From Homoserinibacter sp. GY 40078 (GTDB taxonomy: Bacteria; Actinomycetota; Actinomycetes; Actinomycetales; Microbacteriaceae): a stretch of 64,000 nucleotides of DNA. A model generated the notes under the pieces. It saw only the letters and a program-made list of their open reading frames with translations. It made no database searches and had not been told where the DNA came from. Below are positions 52,491-61,050 of this stretch, in pieces. The position numbers and the translations under genes are program-made. Every line of letters starts with the position of its first letter. The first letter of the stretch is position 1. The stretch lies in assembly GCF_008017545.1 (NCBI RefSeq), contig NZ_VRTZ01000002.1:62001-126000 (forward strand). Direction: 5' to 3'.

Positions 52491-54821
52491 ATGGCCGTGG
52501 CGCGGATGAGCCGCCGAGATCTGTTCCTCGCAACGGGAGAGGTCGTCGTCGCGGCGGTCGTCGTGGTCATCGTGCTGCTCCAGCCGCAGTCGCCGCAGTG
52601 GCCGCTGAACGTGACCTTGTTGTTGCTCGTTGCGTGCACCGCTGCGGCATCGGCCGTGCGCATCCGCGTCTCCCGTGCGCCGTCCGGGCAGGTCACGCTG
52701 GGGATCTCGGCCGCGCTGCTGAGCATCGGCCTCGTGCCGGGCAGCGAGTGGGTGACCCTGCTCTTCTGGGCGGTGGGGATGGGCATCGGTTGGGGAGTGA
52801 TCCAGCGCGGGTTCATCGCGGGTCTTCGCGCTGCCAGCCGGTCGGTGGTGCTGGGGGCGGCGTTCGTCGCCGTGTGGTTGCCGCTCGGGATGGAGATCGC
52901 GCTTCCTCTCGTGGCGATCACTGCGACCTCCGCGTACGTCGCGCTGGCGGTTCTCGTTCACATCTCAGTTCAGCTGGTCCGGGGAGTGCGGTTCGCGACC
53001 ATCATGCGCGAGCTCATCGTTCGGCGGATCATCGCTGCATTCGCGTTGAACACGGCCATCATGCTTGTGGTGATCCGGGTGCGCACCCAGGTCCTCGACG
53101 CGGGACCGGAGTCGCAGGTCGAGCTCGGCATCATCATCTCCCTCACCGCGACCACGGCCATCATCTCGGCCGTGTCGATGCTGGTCACCGCCCGCGATGC
53201 GCGGCGTCGGCTGGATGGCGTGTTCGCGGCCGCCGAGGCTCTCCCGTGGCCGGCGGATCGAGAGCCCTTCGACCTCATGCGCGAGTTCGCCACTCGTGCG
53301 CTCGGTACCGCTCGGGTGGAGGTGCGTGAGGTGCCGCCGGACCCTCGGATCGAGATCGGCGCCCGGGTGCGCACACCGACCGCCGAGACCGCGTACCTCG
53401 TCGCCCGCCGTCAGCCGGGCCAGTCGCCGTTCCTCGACCGCGACGTACAGACGCTCGCCGCCATCGCCAGAATCGGCGAGGAGACCGTTCGGGCGCGAGT
53501 GGAGACGATGGGCCTCATCGAAGAGGCGCAGACGGATCCGCTGACCGGCCTGCGCAACTACCGCGCGTTCCAGTCGGCCCTCACGACCGCGTTGCGCGCG
53601 GGCCCCGTCGCCGTCGTCTACCTCGACGTCGACAACTTCAAGTCGATCAACGACGCTCACGGTCACGAGGCGGGCAACCGCGTGCTGCAGGTTGTCGCCG
53701 CCCGACTCGGGCGCGCCGTGCGCCCGAGCGACATCGTCGCGCGCGTCGGCGGCGACGAGTTCGTCGTGATCCTCACCGAGGTCGTCGATCTCGCCCACGC
53801 CGAGCGGATCGCGGCGCGCATCACCCGGACGGTCAGTCCGCCGATCGACGTCGGAGGCGGCGTCATCGCCCTCACCCTGTCCACCGGACTCAGCTTCTCC
53901 GACGGCGACTCGGCCATCGACGCCGCAGCGCTCGTGGAGCAGGCGGATGCGCGGATGTACGCGAGTCGCGGGCGCGCATCCGGCGGGCTCCGCGCGGACG
54001 TCGATCAGGTGACGCTCGTCGGTGAAGCGGGCGACACCGTGCGCGCCGCGGCGGAGGTCATCGACCAGAAGCTCATCACCGTGGAATATCAGCCCATCGT
54101 CGACAACGTTCTCGGCGCGATCATCGGTCTCGAGGCTCTCGTGCGCGCTACGCACCCGACGGCCGGTGCGATCACGCCGAGCCTCCTGATTCACGAGGCG
54201 CGCCGCACGGGGCGGCTCGACATGCTGACCGATCAGGTGCTCGACCTGGTTCTGCGCGATGCCCCGCGGATTCGGGAGGTCGCCCCCGATCTCGCCGAGA
54301 TGCACGTGAACGTCGAGGTTGATCAGCTGGTGCCGGCGCGGCTGCTTCCCCGCCTCGAGGCGATCATCGGCGAAACCGGGGACATGATCCTCACGCTCGA
54401 GATGACCGAGAATTCGCTCAACAAGGCCACCGAGGCGCAGTTGTCGGACCTCAGGGAGTTGCGATCCGCGGGGATGCACTTCGCCCTCGACGACTTCGGG
54501 CAGGCTTACTCGACGATGCTCGCGATCGTGCAGTACCCGTTCGACACGCTCAAAGTCGACCGGGTGCTCGTGGAGGAGTCACCCGATTCGCAGAAGTCGC
54601 GGCAGGTGATGCGCTCACTCGTGACGCTCTCGCGCAAGCTCGGCGTCACGATGGTGGTCGAGGGTGTCGAGACCTTCGAAGAGCGCGATCGCCTCGCGAG
54701 CCTCGGCGTACGGTACATGCAGGGCTTCCTGTTCGGCAGGCCGGAGCCCATCGACGTGCTCCTCGCCCGGTTCGCCGCGCACGGTACGGACGTCGCCAAC
54801 GCGACGCGCCCCGAGCTCTGA
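52491..54821 (+). CDS. membrane-bound GGDEF-EAL c-di-GMP enzyme
   Basis: A 776-residue c-di-GMP synthase/phosphodiesterase. An N-terminal membrane region has about six helices to residue 233, followed by a short GAF-like part. The GGDEF motif is intact at 420-424, and the inhibitory I-site R-x-x-D is intact at 411-414. The EAL domain is also intact: EAL at 548-550, N607, E637, DDFG at 667-670 and the EGVET motif. Both activities may be present. Position next to a GH18 protein and a GT2 synthase suggests control of an exopolysaccharide. Confidence 0.92.
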   Translation: MAVARMSRRDLFLATGEVVVAAVVVVIVLLQPQSPQWPLNVTLLLLVACTAAASAVRIRVSRAPSGQVTLGISAALLSIGLVPGSEWVTLLFWAVGMGIGWGVIQRGFIAGLRAASRSVVLGAAFVAVWLPLGMEIALPLVAITATSAYVALAVLVHISVQLVRGVRFATIMRELIVRRIIAAFALNTAIMLVVIRVRTQVLDAGPESQVELGIIISLTATTAIISAVSMLVTARDARRRLDGVFAAAEALPWPADREPFDLMREFATRALGTARVEVREVPPDPRIEIGARVRTPTAETAYLVARRQPGQSPFLDRDVQTLAAIARIGEETVRARVETMGLIEEAQTDPLTGLRNYRAFQSALTTALRAGPVAVVYLDVDNFKSINDAHGHEAGNRVLQVVAARLGRAVRPSDIVARVGGDEFVVILTEVVDLAHAERIAARITRTVSPPIDVGGGVIALTLSTGLSFSDGDSAIDAAALVEQADARMYASRGRASGGLRADVDQVTLVGEAGDTVRAAAEVIDQKLITVEYQPIVDNVLGAIIGLEALVRATHPTAGAITPSLLIHEARRTGRLDMLTDQVLDLVLRDAPRIREVAPDLAEMHVNVEVDQLVPARLLPRLEAIIGETGDMILTLEMTENSLNKATEAQLSDLRELRSAGMHFALDDFGQAYSTMLAIVQYPFDTLKVDRVLVEESPDSQKSRQVMRSLVTLSRKLGVTMVVEGVETFEERDRLASLGVRYMQGFLFGRPEPIDVLLARFAAHGTDVANATRPEL

Positions 54822-54824
54822 GTC

Positions 54825-56390
54825 TCAGCCGTCGGCGGAGTCGGCGTCAGCGAGCAGGCGGGTGACCTCGTCATCCGACAGACGCTCCCACGGCGAATCG
54901 CCGGGGGAAGCGAGCGCCACTTCCGGGCTCGCGGTCTGGTTCCACCAGCGCGCCTGGTAGGCGATGCCTTCGTACAGGATCCGGTCGCCGGCCTCGTAGA
55001 TCGCCTCGGGATCCCACGTCGGGTAGAAGCCCTCCGGGAGCGTCGGCACCGCGATCGGTGTCTCGCCATCGAGCACAGGGCCGATGTAGCGCCACGGGGT
55101 GCTCGACTCCTCCGCCACGGGATCGTCCGGCAGGTCGCCCTGGGTCCACCACTTCGCCTCGTACACGTTGCGGTGCCACACGATCTTCGTTCCGGCCGGG
55201 TAGGAGGCGCTCTCGTTCCAGATCGGGTACGGGCTCGTCTCGGGGTCGTCCTCGTCGGAGCCCGACTCCACCGGTTCGGCGGTCGTGGCGACCGCGGAGG
55301 CGTCCGGTGAGGCGTCGAAGCCGTCCGCGAGGAGTTCGGCGTAGGTCGTGTCGCCCTGGTCGACGCCGCTGCAGGCGTCGCTCACGCGTGTCGTGTCGCC
55401 GTAGTTGACGCTGCAGGTCTTGTCGCGGTTCAACGACCACATCGACATGCGCCCGAGTTCCGTCTCGATGCCGAACGCGTTGAGCGCCTTCGCGTCGGCG
55501 AGGGTGAAGATGTCGGTCGAGACGTCGTTCTGACCGATCATCGGGGTCGCGCCGATCTTGCGCCAGAGCGAGCGATCGCCGAGCTGGATCCCCGCCGAGC
55601 GGTAGAGGCCGGCCAGCTGATCGTGCGTGCTCTGCAGGGCGCGGATCGACGCATCCGACATCGACTCGCTGCTGCTCCGACTCTCGCCGAAGTTCATCGT
55701 CATCGCGTTGACACCCGCCAGGTCGACCCCGGCGGCAAGGAACCGGGCGACGGTAGCCGAGCCGTCCGCGGTGAGGCCGTCAGGGGAGACGGGCAGGGTG
55801 AGCCACACGGCCAGCTGGTCGCCCGCGTCGCGTCGGGACTGCTGCAGTGCGGCGACGGCCTCGGCCCTCAGCTCTCCGCTTGCTGTGTCGGCGAGCGCGG
55901 TCCCCTCGATGTCGAAGTCGATCGTCGTGAGGTCGTACCGCTCGACCACGGCGCGGTATGCATCCTCGAGCTCCGATGCGGAGTCGCAATCGAGCGCGAG
56001 CTCGTCGTTCGCCTGACCGCCGAACGAGACGATGACGTCGCGGTCCTGGTCGCGCATGCGGGCGATCCTGCGGTCGAGATCGAGGCTCGCGGCGGCCTCC
56101 GTGAGGCTGTAGGCGCCGCCCCAGCTGGGGGAGCAGGCGCCATTGGAGACGACGAACGCGAGCGTCACGTTCTCGGTGCCGTCGGATGTCTCCGTCTCGA
56201 CGGCATAGCTCGGAGTCGCCGTGATGTCGACGTATCCGGCGAACCACGGGGCAGCCTCGGAATCCACCTCGGCGGTGTCCTGCACCCAACGCACGCCGAC
56301 GAACGCGGAATAGCCCAGCGCGCCGACGACGACGAGCAGGATGGTGAGCCGGAGCCAGGAGAAGCGGCGACCGGCGAAGCGTGACGACAT
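54825..56390 (-). CDS. membrane-anchored GH18 (chitinase-like) protein with two chitin-binding modules
   Basis: A 521-residue protein with an N-terminal membrane anchor (about residues 13-31). A GH18 barrel follows, with the VSFGG motif near 121-125 and catalytic DFDIE (D158, D160, E162); the usual first Asp of DxxDxDxE is replaced. Two C-terminal CBM5/12-like modules (about residues 388-440 and 450-500) carry the aromatic set Y..G..V/I..YEAKWWTQ. Substrate is probably chitin or another GlcNAc polymer. It is divergent from the GT2 synthase. Confidence 0.88.
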   Translation of the reverse strand: MSSRFAGRRFSWLRLTILLVVVGALGYSAFVGVRWVQDTAEVDSEAAPWFAGYVDITATPSYAVETETSDGTENVTLAFVVSNGACSPSWGGAYSLTEAAASLDLDRRIARMRDQDRDVIVSFGGQANDELALDCDSASELEDAYRAVVERYDLTTIDFDIEGTALADTASGELRAEAVAALQQSRRDAGDQLAVWLTLPVSPDGLTADGSATVARFLAAGVDLAGVNAMTMNFGESRSSSESMSDASIRALQSTHDQLAGLYRSAGIQLGDRSLWRKIGATPMIGQNDVSTDIFTLADAKALNAFGIETELGRMSMWSLNRDKTCSVNYGDTTRVSDACSGVDQGDTTYAELLADGFDASPDASAVATTAEPVESGSDEDDPETSPYPIWNESASYPAGTKIVWHRNVYEAKWWTQGDLPDDPVAEESSTPWRYIGPVLDGETPIAVPTLPEGFYPTWDPEAIYEAGDRILYEGIAYQARWWNQTASPEVALASPGDSPWERLSDDEVTRLLADADSADG

Positions 56391-56569
56391 GACGGGGCGG
56401 GAGGTCCCTCTGTGCGGGTGAACGGGTCCCGACGCCCCTGAACGGGGGCGGGGGCACGCGTGTGTGCGGATGTTATCCTACTGGGCGTTCTTCGGAACTC
56501 CCCGAGACCTGCGGCTCCCACTCGACCCTGAGGACCCAGGTTCCCCTGCTGCCCACGATGGGACCCTGA
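56391..56569 (+). promoter_or_regulatory. divergent promoter region; extended -10 for GT2 gene
   Basis: TGT-TATCCT at 56471-56479 is a perfect extended -10 (TGn-TATnnT) for the rightward gene, giving a leader of about 85 bases. The leftward GH18 gene must start within the same 179 bases. Confidence 0.55.
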
Positions 56570-58855
56570 GTGACGTCTGCCAAGTCGGCCGCTGCTCGTC
56601 GGCGCCAATGGGGCGCTGAACGCCGACCTGAGCCGCTGGCGATCCTCCATGAGAGGCCGAGCTCCACGAAGGTCACTCTGGGGCGTCTGTCGATCGTGTT
56701 CACGGTCTTCGCATGGGCGATGTACGTGATCACCACGGTCATCCGCGAATTCTTCGACAACGACGACCTCGACTTCCGGTTCGCGGCCGAAGCCACGTCC
56801 TACCTGCTGGTCGTCACGGGTCTCACCTTCTCGGCGCTCATGTATCTGCTCGCCCGACAAGGCGCTCTCTACCGCTTCCGTGATCATCGGCGCTCGCCGC
56901 GCGCGGTCGTCGACCGCCACTACGCGGCCGACTATGACGAGCGGGTCACCGTGCTCGTGCCCTCGTACATCGAGGAGCTCCAGGTCGTGCGCAAGACCCT
57001 GTGGTCGGCAGCGCTCCAGGAGTTCCCGGACGTGCGGGTCGTGCTGCTGATCGACGACCCGCCGTATCCGACCGACCCCGAGCGCCTCGCGGAGCTCGAG
57101 GAGACCCGGCGGATCCCGCAGGAGATCGAAGCGACTCTCGCGCCGATCGCACAGCGCATGGAGAAGTTCTCCCGGAAGCAGGCGAAGCGCATCGCCGAAC
57201 GTGGTCGGGTGACCGTCGACGACGTCGAAGCGCTCGCCGATCAGTATCGCTACGCGGTTCACTGGCTCGAGCGCCGCGCAGACGCGTGGCCGCTCGAGGA
57301 CCACACCGACGTGTTCTTCATCGACCGCGTGCTGCTCGGTCTCGCGAGCGAGCTGCGGTTGACGACACTCGCGCTCGACGCCGCGCTCGACCAGGGCGGA
57401 ACCCCGGACGCGGAGCGCATGGCGGAGCTCGTGCGACGACTCGTGTGGACCTTCCGCGCGAGCCTCACCTCGTTCGAGCGCAAGACCTACGCCTCGGTCT
57501 CGCACGAGGCGAACAAGGCGATGAACCTCAACGCCTACATCGCTCTGATCGGCAAGCGCTGGCGCACCGAGCACAACTCGGACGGCGTCGTGCTCGTCGA
57601 GGCGGAGGCCGACGAGCCCGCCGACCTCGACATCCCCGACTCGACCTACTTGCTCACCCTCGATGCCGACTCGATGCTGCTGCGCGACTACTGCCTGCGC
57701 CTCGTCGAGCACCTCGAGCAGGAGGGCAACGAGCGCATCGCGGTCATCCAGACCCCGTACTCCGCCTATCGCGGCGCCCCCACCCGCATCGAGCGGATCG
57801 CGGGCGCGACGACCGACGTGCAGCACATCCTGCACCAGGGGCTCACGTATTACGGGGCGACCTTCTGGGTGGGTGCCAACGCGGTCATCCGCAAGCGCGC
57901 GCTCGAGGACATCGTCGAGGTCGAGAACGTCGGCGGGTACGTGATCCGCACGTACATCCAGGACCGCACCGTCATCGAGGACACCGAGTCGTCGATCGAC
58001 ATCGCGACCCACGGATGGACGCTCTACAACTACCCCGAACGACTCAGCTACTCGTCGACGCCGCCCGACTTCGGATCTCTCATCGTGCAGCGCCGCCGCT
58101 GGGCGAACGGCGGTCTGCTGATCCTCCCGAAGCTCTCGCAGCAGCTGCGCGAGCGCCGGCTGCGGCGGGAGCCGATCCTGCTGCGCGAGACGCTCCTGCG
58201 CATCAACTACATGGCATCGATCTCGTGGGCGAGCTTCGGGCTCATCTTCCTGCTCGCCTATCCGTACGACGGGCGGTTGCTGAGCCCCTGGATCCTCGCC
58301 GCCGCGATCCCGTACTTCCTCTCGCAGGCGTCCGATCTGCGGCTCTCGGGCTACCGACGCCTCGACATCTTCCGCATCTACGGCTTCAACCTCGTGCTGC
58401 TCGCCGTGAACCTCGCGGGTGTCGTGAAGTCGGTGCAGCAGGCCGTCACGGGCGAGAAGATCCCCTTCGCCCGCACTCCGAAGGTCGCCAACCGGACCGC
58501 GGCGCCGGGCCTGTACGTGTTCGTTCCGTACTTCATCGTCGGATTCTCGATCCTCACCTTCTGGCGCGACTTCTCGGCGCAGAACTGGGGAAACGCGACC
58601 TTCGCCGCCTTCAACGCCGTGATGTGCGTGTGGGCGATCCTCGCGTACATCGGGGTGTTGAACTCGATCACCGACATGGTGCTCGGCGTCGTCAACTGGC
58701 TGTGGGTCGAGCGCAAGCCCGCTCCCGTCGAGCAGACCCGCGACCCGAAGGCGCCGATCAACTGGGAGGGCATCCTCTACAACGGCGAGCGACGGCTCGG
58801 ACGCGACCTCCGGCGCGATCTGGACCGACGGCGCCGGGTGGGCATCCGGTTCTGA
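56570..58855 (+). CDS. processive GT2 glycosyltransferase (cellulose/chitin synthase-like)
   Basis: A 761-residue membrane glycosyltransferase. Two N-terminal helices lie at about 38-60 and 76-95. The GT-A core has VLVPSYIEE near 128-136, the donor-binding DAD at 365-367, the TVIEDTES region near 467-474 and Q-R-R-R-W at 507-511, matching the processive QxxRW motif. A charged insertion of about 170 residues precedes the DAD. Five or more helices follow. No PilZ domain was seen. The product may be a beta-linked polymer, GlcNAc-based to judge from the divergent GH18-CBM neighbour. Confidence 0.87.
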   Translation: MTSAKSAAARRRQWGAERRPEPLAILHERPSSTKVTLGRLSIVFTVFAWAMYVITTVIREFFDNDDLDFRFAAEATSYLLVVTGLTFSALMYLLARQGALYRFRDHRRSPRAVVDRHYAADYDERVTVLVPSYIEELQVVRKTLWSAALQEFPDVRVVLLIDDPPYPTDPERLAELEETRRIPQEIEATLAPIAQRMEKFSRKQAKRIAERGRVTVDDVEALADQYRYAVHWLERRADAWPLEDHTDVFFIDRVLLGLASELRLTTLALDAALDQGGTPDAERMAELVRRLVWTFRASLTSFERKTYASVSHEANKAMNLNAYIALIGKRWRTEHNSDGVVLVEAEADEPADLDIPDSTYLLTLDADSMLLRDYCLRLVEHLEQEGNERIAVIQTPYSAYRGAPTRIERIAGATTDVQHILHQGLTYYGATFWVGANAVIRKRALEDIVEVENVGGYVIRTYIQDRTVIEDTESSIDIATHGWTLYNYPERLSYSSTPPDFGSLIVQRRRWANGGLLILPKLSQQLRERRLRREPILLRETLLRINYMASISWASFGLIFLLAYPYDGRLLSPWILAAAIPYFLSQASDLRLSGYRRLDIFRIYGFNLVLLAVNLAGVVKSVQQAVTGEKIPFARTPKVANRTAAPGLYVFVPYFIVGFSILTFWRDFSAQNWGNATFAAFNAVMCVWAILAYIGVLNSITDMVLGVVNWLWVERKPAPVEQTRDPKAPINWEGILYNGERRLGRDLRRDLDRRRRVGIRF

Positions 58856-58856
58856 G

Positions 58857-61049
58857 TCAGCCGCGGGCGAGCAATAGCGCCGCGAGCGGCGGCAGGGTGA
58901 GCTCGACGGATGCCGGTTGGCCGTGCCACGGCTCGTCGCTCGCCGTCACCCGACCGAGGTTGCCGACGCCCGATCCGCCGAACTCGACGGCGTCGGTGTT
59001 GAGCAGTTCCCGCCACGTGCCGGATGCCGGCAATCCGATGCGGTATGGGCCGACGGGGTTGCCGCCGAAGTTCACGATGCAGGCGATCTCCTCGCCCGAG
59101 CGCGAGCGGCGCAGGAACGCCACGACGTTGGATCCGGGATCGCTCGTGATCCAGGTGAAACCCGCTGGGTCGGAATCGAGCTCCCAGAGGGCGGGGGTCT
59201 CGCGGTAGATCCGCCCCAGCTGGCCGACGAGCCTCTGGAGGCCCTGGTGCGCCGGCTGATCGAGGATCCACCAGTCGAGTCCGCGTTGCTCGGACCATTC
59301 CGAGGGCTGGCCGAACTCCGACCCCATGAACAGCAGCTGCTTGCCCGGATGCGCCCACATGAAGCCGAGGTAGGCGCGCACATTGGCGAGCTTCTGCCAC
59401 TGGTCGCCCGGCATCTTCGCGAGCAGCGACCCCTTGCCGTGCACGACCTCGTCGTGGCTGATCGGCAGCAGGAAGCTCTCGCTGAACGCGTACAGGAACG
59501 AGAAGGTGATGTCGCCGTGGTGATCGCCGCGCCACATCGGGTCTTCGTGGATGTACTGCAGCGAGTCGTGCATCCAGCCCATGTTCCACTTGAGGCCGAA
59601 GCCCAGGCCGCCGTCGCTGGTGGGGCGGGTGACGCCGGGCCACGAGGTGGACTCCTCGGCGATCATCACGATGCCGGCGTTCCGCTTATAGGCGGTGGCG
59701 TTGACCTCCTGGAGGAACGAGATCGCCTCGAGGTTCTCGCGGCCGCCGTGGATGTTGGGAACCCACTCGCCGTCCTTGCGGGAGTAGTCCCGGTAGAGCA
59801 TGCTCGCCACCGCGTCGACGCGCAGACCGTCGATGTGGAAATCCTCGAGCCAGTACAGCGCGTTCGCCACGAGGAAGTTGCGGACCTGCGAGTTGCCGAA
59901 GTCGAACACGAGCGTGCCCCAGTCGGGGTGCTCGCCGATGCGAGGATCGCTGTGCTCGTAGAGCGGCTCGCCGTCGAAGCGGGCGAGCGCCCATTCGTCC
60001 TTCGGGAAGTGCGCGGGAACCCAGTCCATGATCACGCCGATGCCCGCCGCGTGGAGCCGGTCGACGAGGTGACGGAAGTCGTCGGGGTGACCGAAGCGGC
60101 TGGTGGGCGCGTAGTAGCCCGTGACCTGGTACCCCCACGACCCGCCGAACGGATGCTCGGCGAGGGGCATGAACTCCACGTGGGTGAAGCCGAGCTCGGT
60201 CACGTAGGCGATGAGCTCGTCGGCGATGTCACGGTAGCCGAGCCCCGGCCGCCAGGAGCCGAGGTGCAGTTCGTAGACCGACATCGGGCCCTGGTGCGGG
60301 TCGGTCGTCGCGCGGCGTTCCATCCACTCCGAGTCGCCCCAGGTGTACGAACTCGTGCCCACCACCGATCCGGTGGACGGCGGCACCTCGGTGTAGCGAG
60401 CCATCGGGTCGGCGCGGGTGACCCATCCGGAGGAGGGGCTGAGCAGCTGGAACTTGTAGACCCCGCCCGCGCCGACTCCGGGCACGAAGAGCTCCCAGAC
60501 GCCGGAGTCGTCGAGGCGGCGCATCGCGTGGCCGGTGCCGTCCCAGCTGTTGAAGTCTCCGACCACGCGGGCCGCCTGGGCGTGCGGTGCCCACACCACG
60601 AAGCCCGTGCCGGCGACACCCTCGTGCTCCTTCACCTGGGCGCCGAAGACGTGCCAGAGCTGCTCGTGGCGCCCCTCGCCCCACAGGAACAGGTCGACCT
60701 CGCCGATCGAGGGCCCGAAGCGGTACGGGTCCTCGACGATCCAGTCCGGGCCCTCGGGATAGCTCGTGCGGATGCGGTACGCGCCGGGAGCCGAGGTGCG
60801 CGCCTGCCACAGTCCCCGGTCGACATGCGCGAGCTCGACCTCGCTGCCGTCGCCGAGCATCGCCGTCACGGATCGAGCGAGCGGCCGCAGGGCGCGGATC
60901 ACCCATCCGTCGGCGTCCTCGTGGGCGCCGAGCCAGTCGTGCGGACGCGGATGCCGGGCCTCGGCGAGGCTCGCTACGAGACCCCCGTCGAGCGGTGGGA
61001 GGCCATCGTCCTGCGCTGCGGCTCCTTCGGGGGTGCGACGGCGAGGCAT
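58857..61049 (-). CDS. glgB: 1,4-alpha-glucan branching enzyme GlgB
   Basis: GH13 enzyme that introduces alpha-1,6 branches in glycogen. An N-terminal CBM48 part (FVVWAPHAQAARVVGDFNSWDG) precedes the barrel. Catalytic groups are Asp in DGLRVDAVASMLYRDY, Glu in IAEESTSWPGV and Asp in ISHDEVVHGKGSL. At 730 residues it is complete. The ATG at 61049 lies one base after the glgE stop (TGA-G-ATG), so the two are one operon. Confidence 0.96.
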   Translation of the reverse strand: MPRRRTPEGAAAQDDGLPPLDGGLVASLAEARHPRPHDWLGAHEDADGWVIRALRPLARSVTAMLGDGSEVELAHVDRGLWQARTSAPGAYRIRTSYPEGPDWIVEDPYRFGPSIGEVDLFLWGEGRHEQLWHVFGAQVKEHEGVAGTGFVVWAPHAQAARVVGDFNSWDGTGHAMRRLDDSGVWELFVPGVGAGGVYKFQLLSPSSGWVTRADPMARYTEVPPSTGSVVGTSSYTWGDSEWMERRATTDPHQGPMSVYELHLGSWRPGLGYRDIADELIAYVTELGFTHVEFMPLAEHPFGGSWGYQVTGYYAPTSRFGHPDDFRHLVDRLHAAGIGVIMDWVPAHFPKDEWALARFDGEPLYEHSDPRIGEHPDWGTLVFDFGNSQVRNFLVANALYWLEDFHIDGLRVDAVASMLYRDYSRKDGEWVPNIHGGRENLEAISFLQEVNATAYKRNAGIVMIAEESTSWPGVTRPTSDGGLGFGLKWNMGWMHDSLQYIHEDPMWRGDHHGDITFSFLYAFSESFLLPISHDEVVHGKGSLLAKMPGDQWQKLANVRAYLGFMWAHPGKQLLFMGSEFGQPSEWSEQRGLDWWILDQPAHQGLQRLVGQLGRIYRETPALWELDSDPAGFTWITSDPGSNVVAFLRRSRSGEEIACIVNFGGNPVGPYRIGLPASGTWRELLNTDAVEFGGSGVGNLGRVTASDEPWHGQPASVELTLPPLAALLLARG

Positions 61050-61050
61050 C

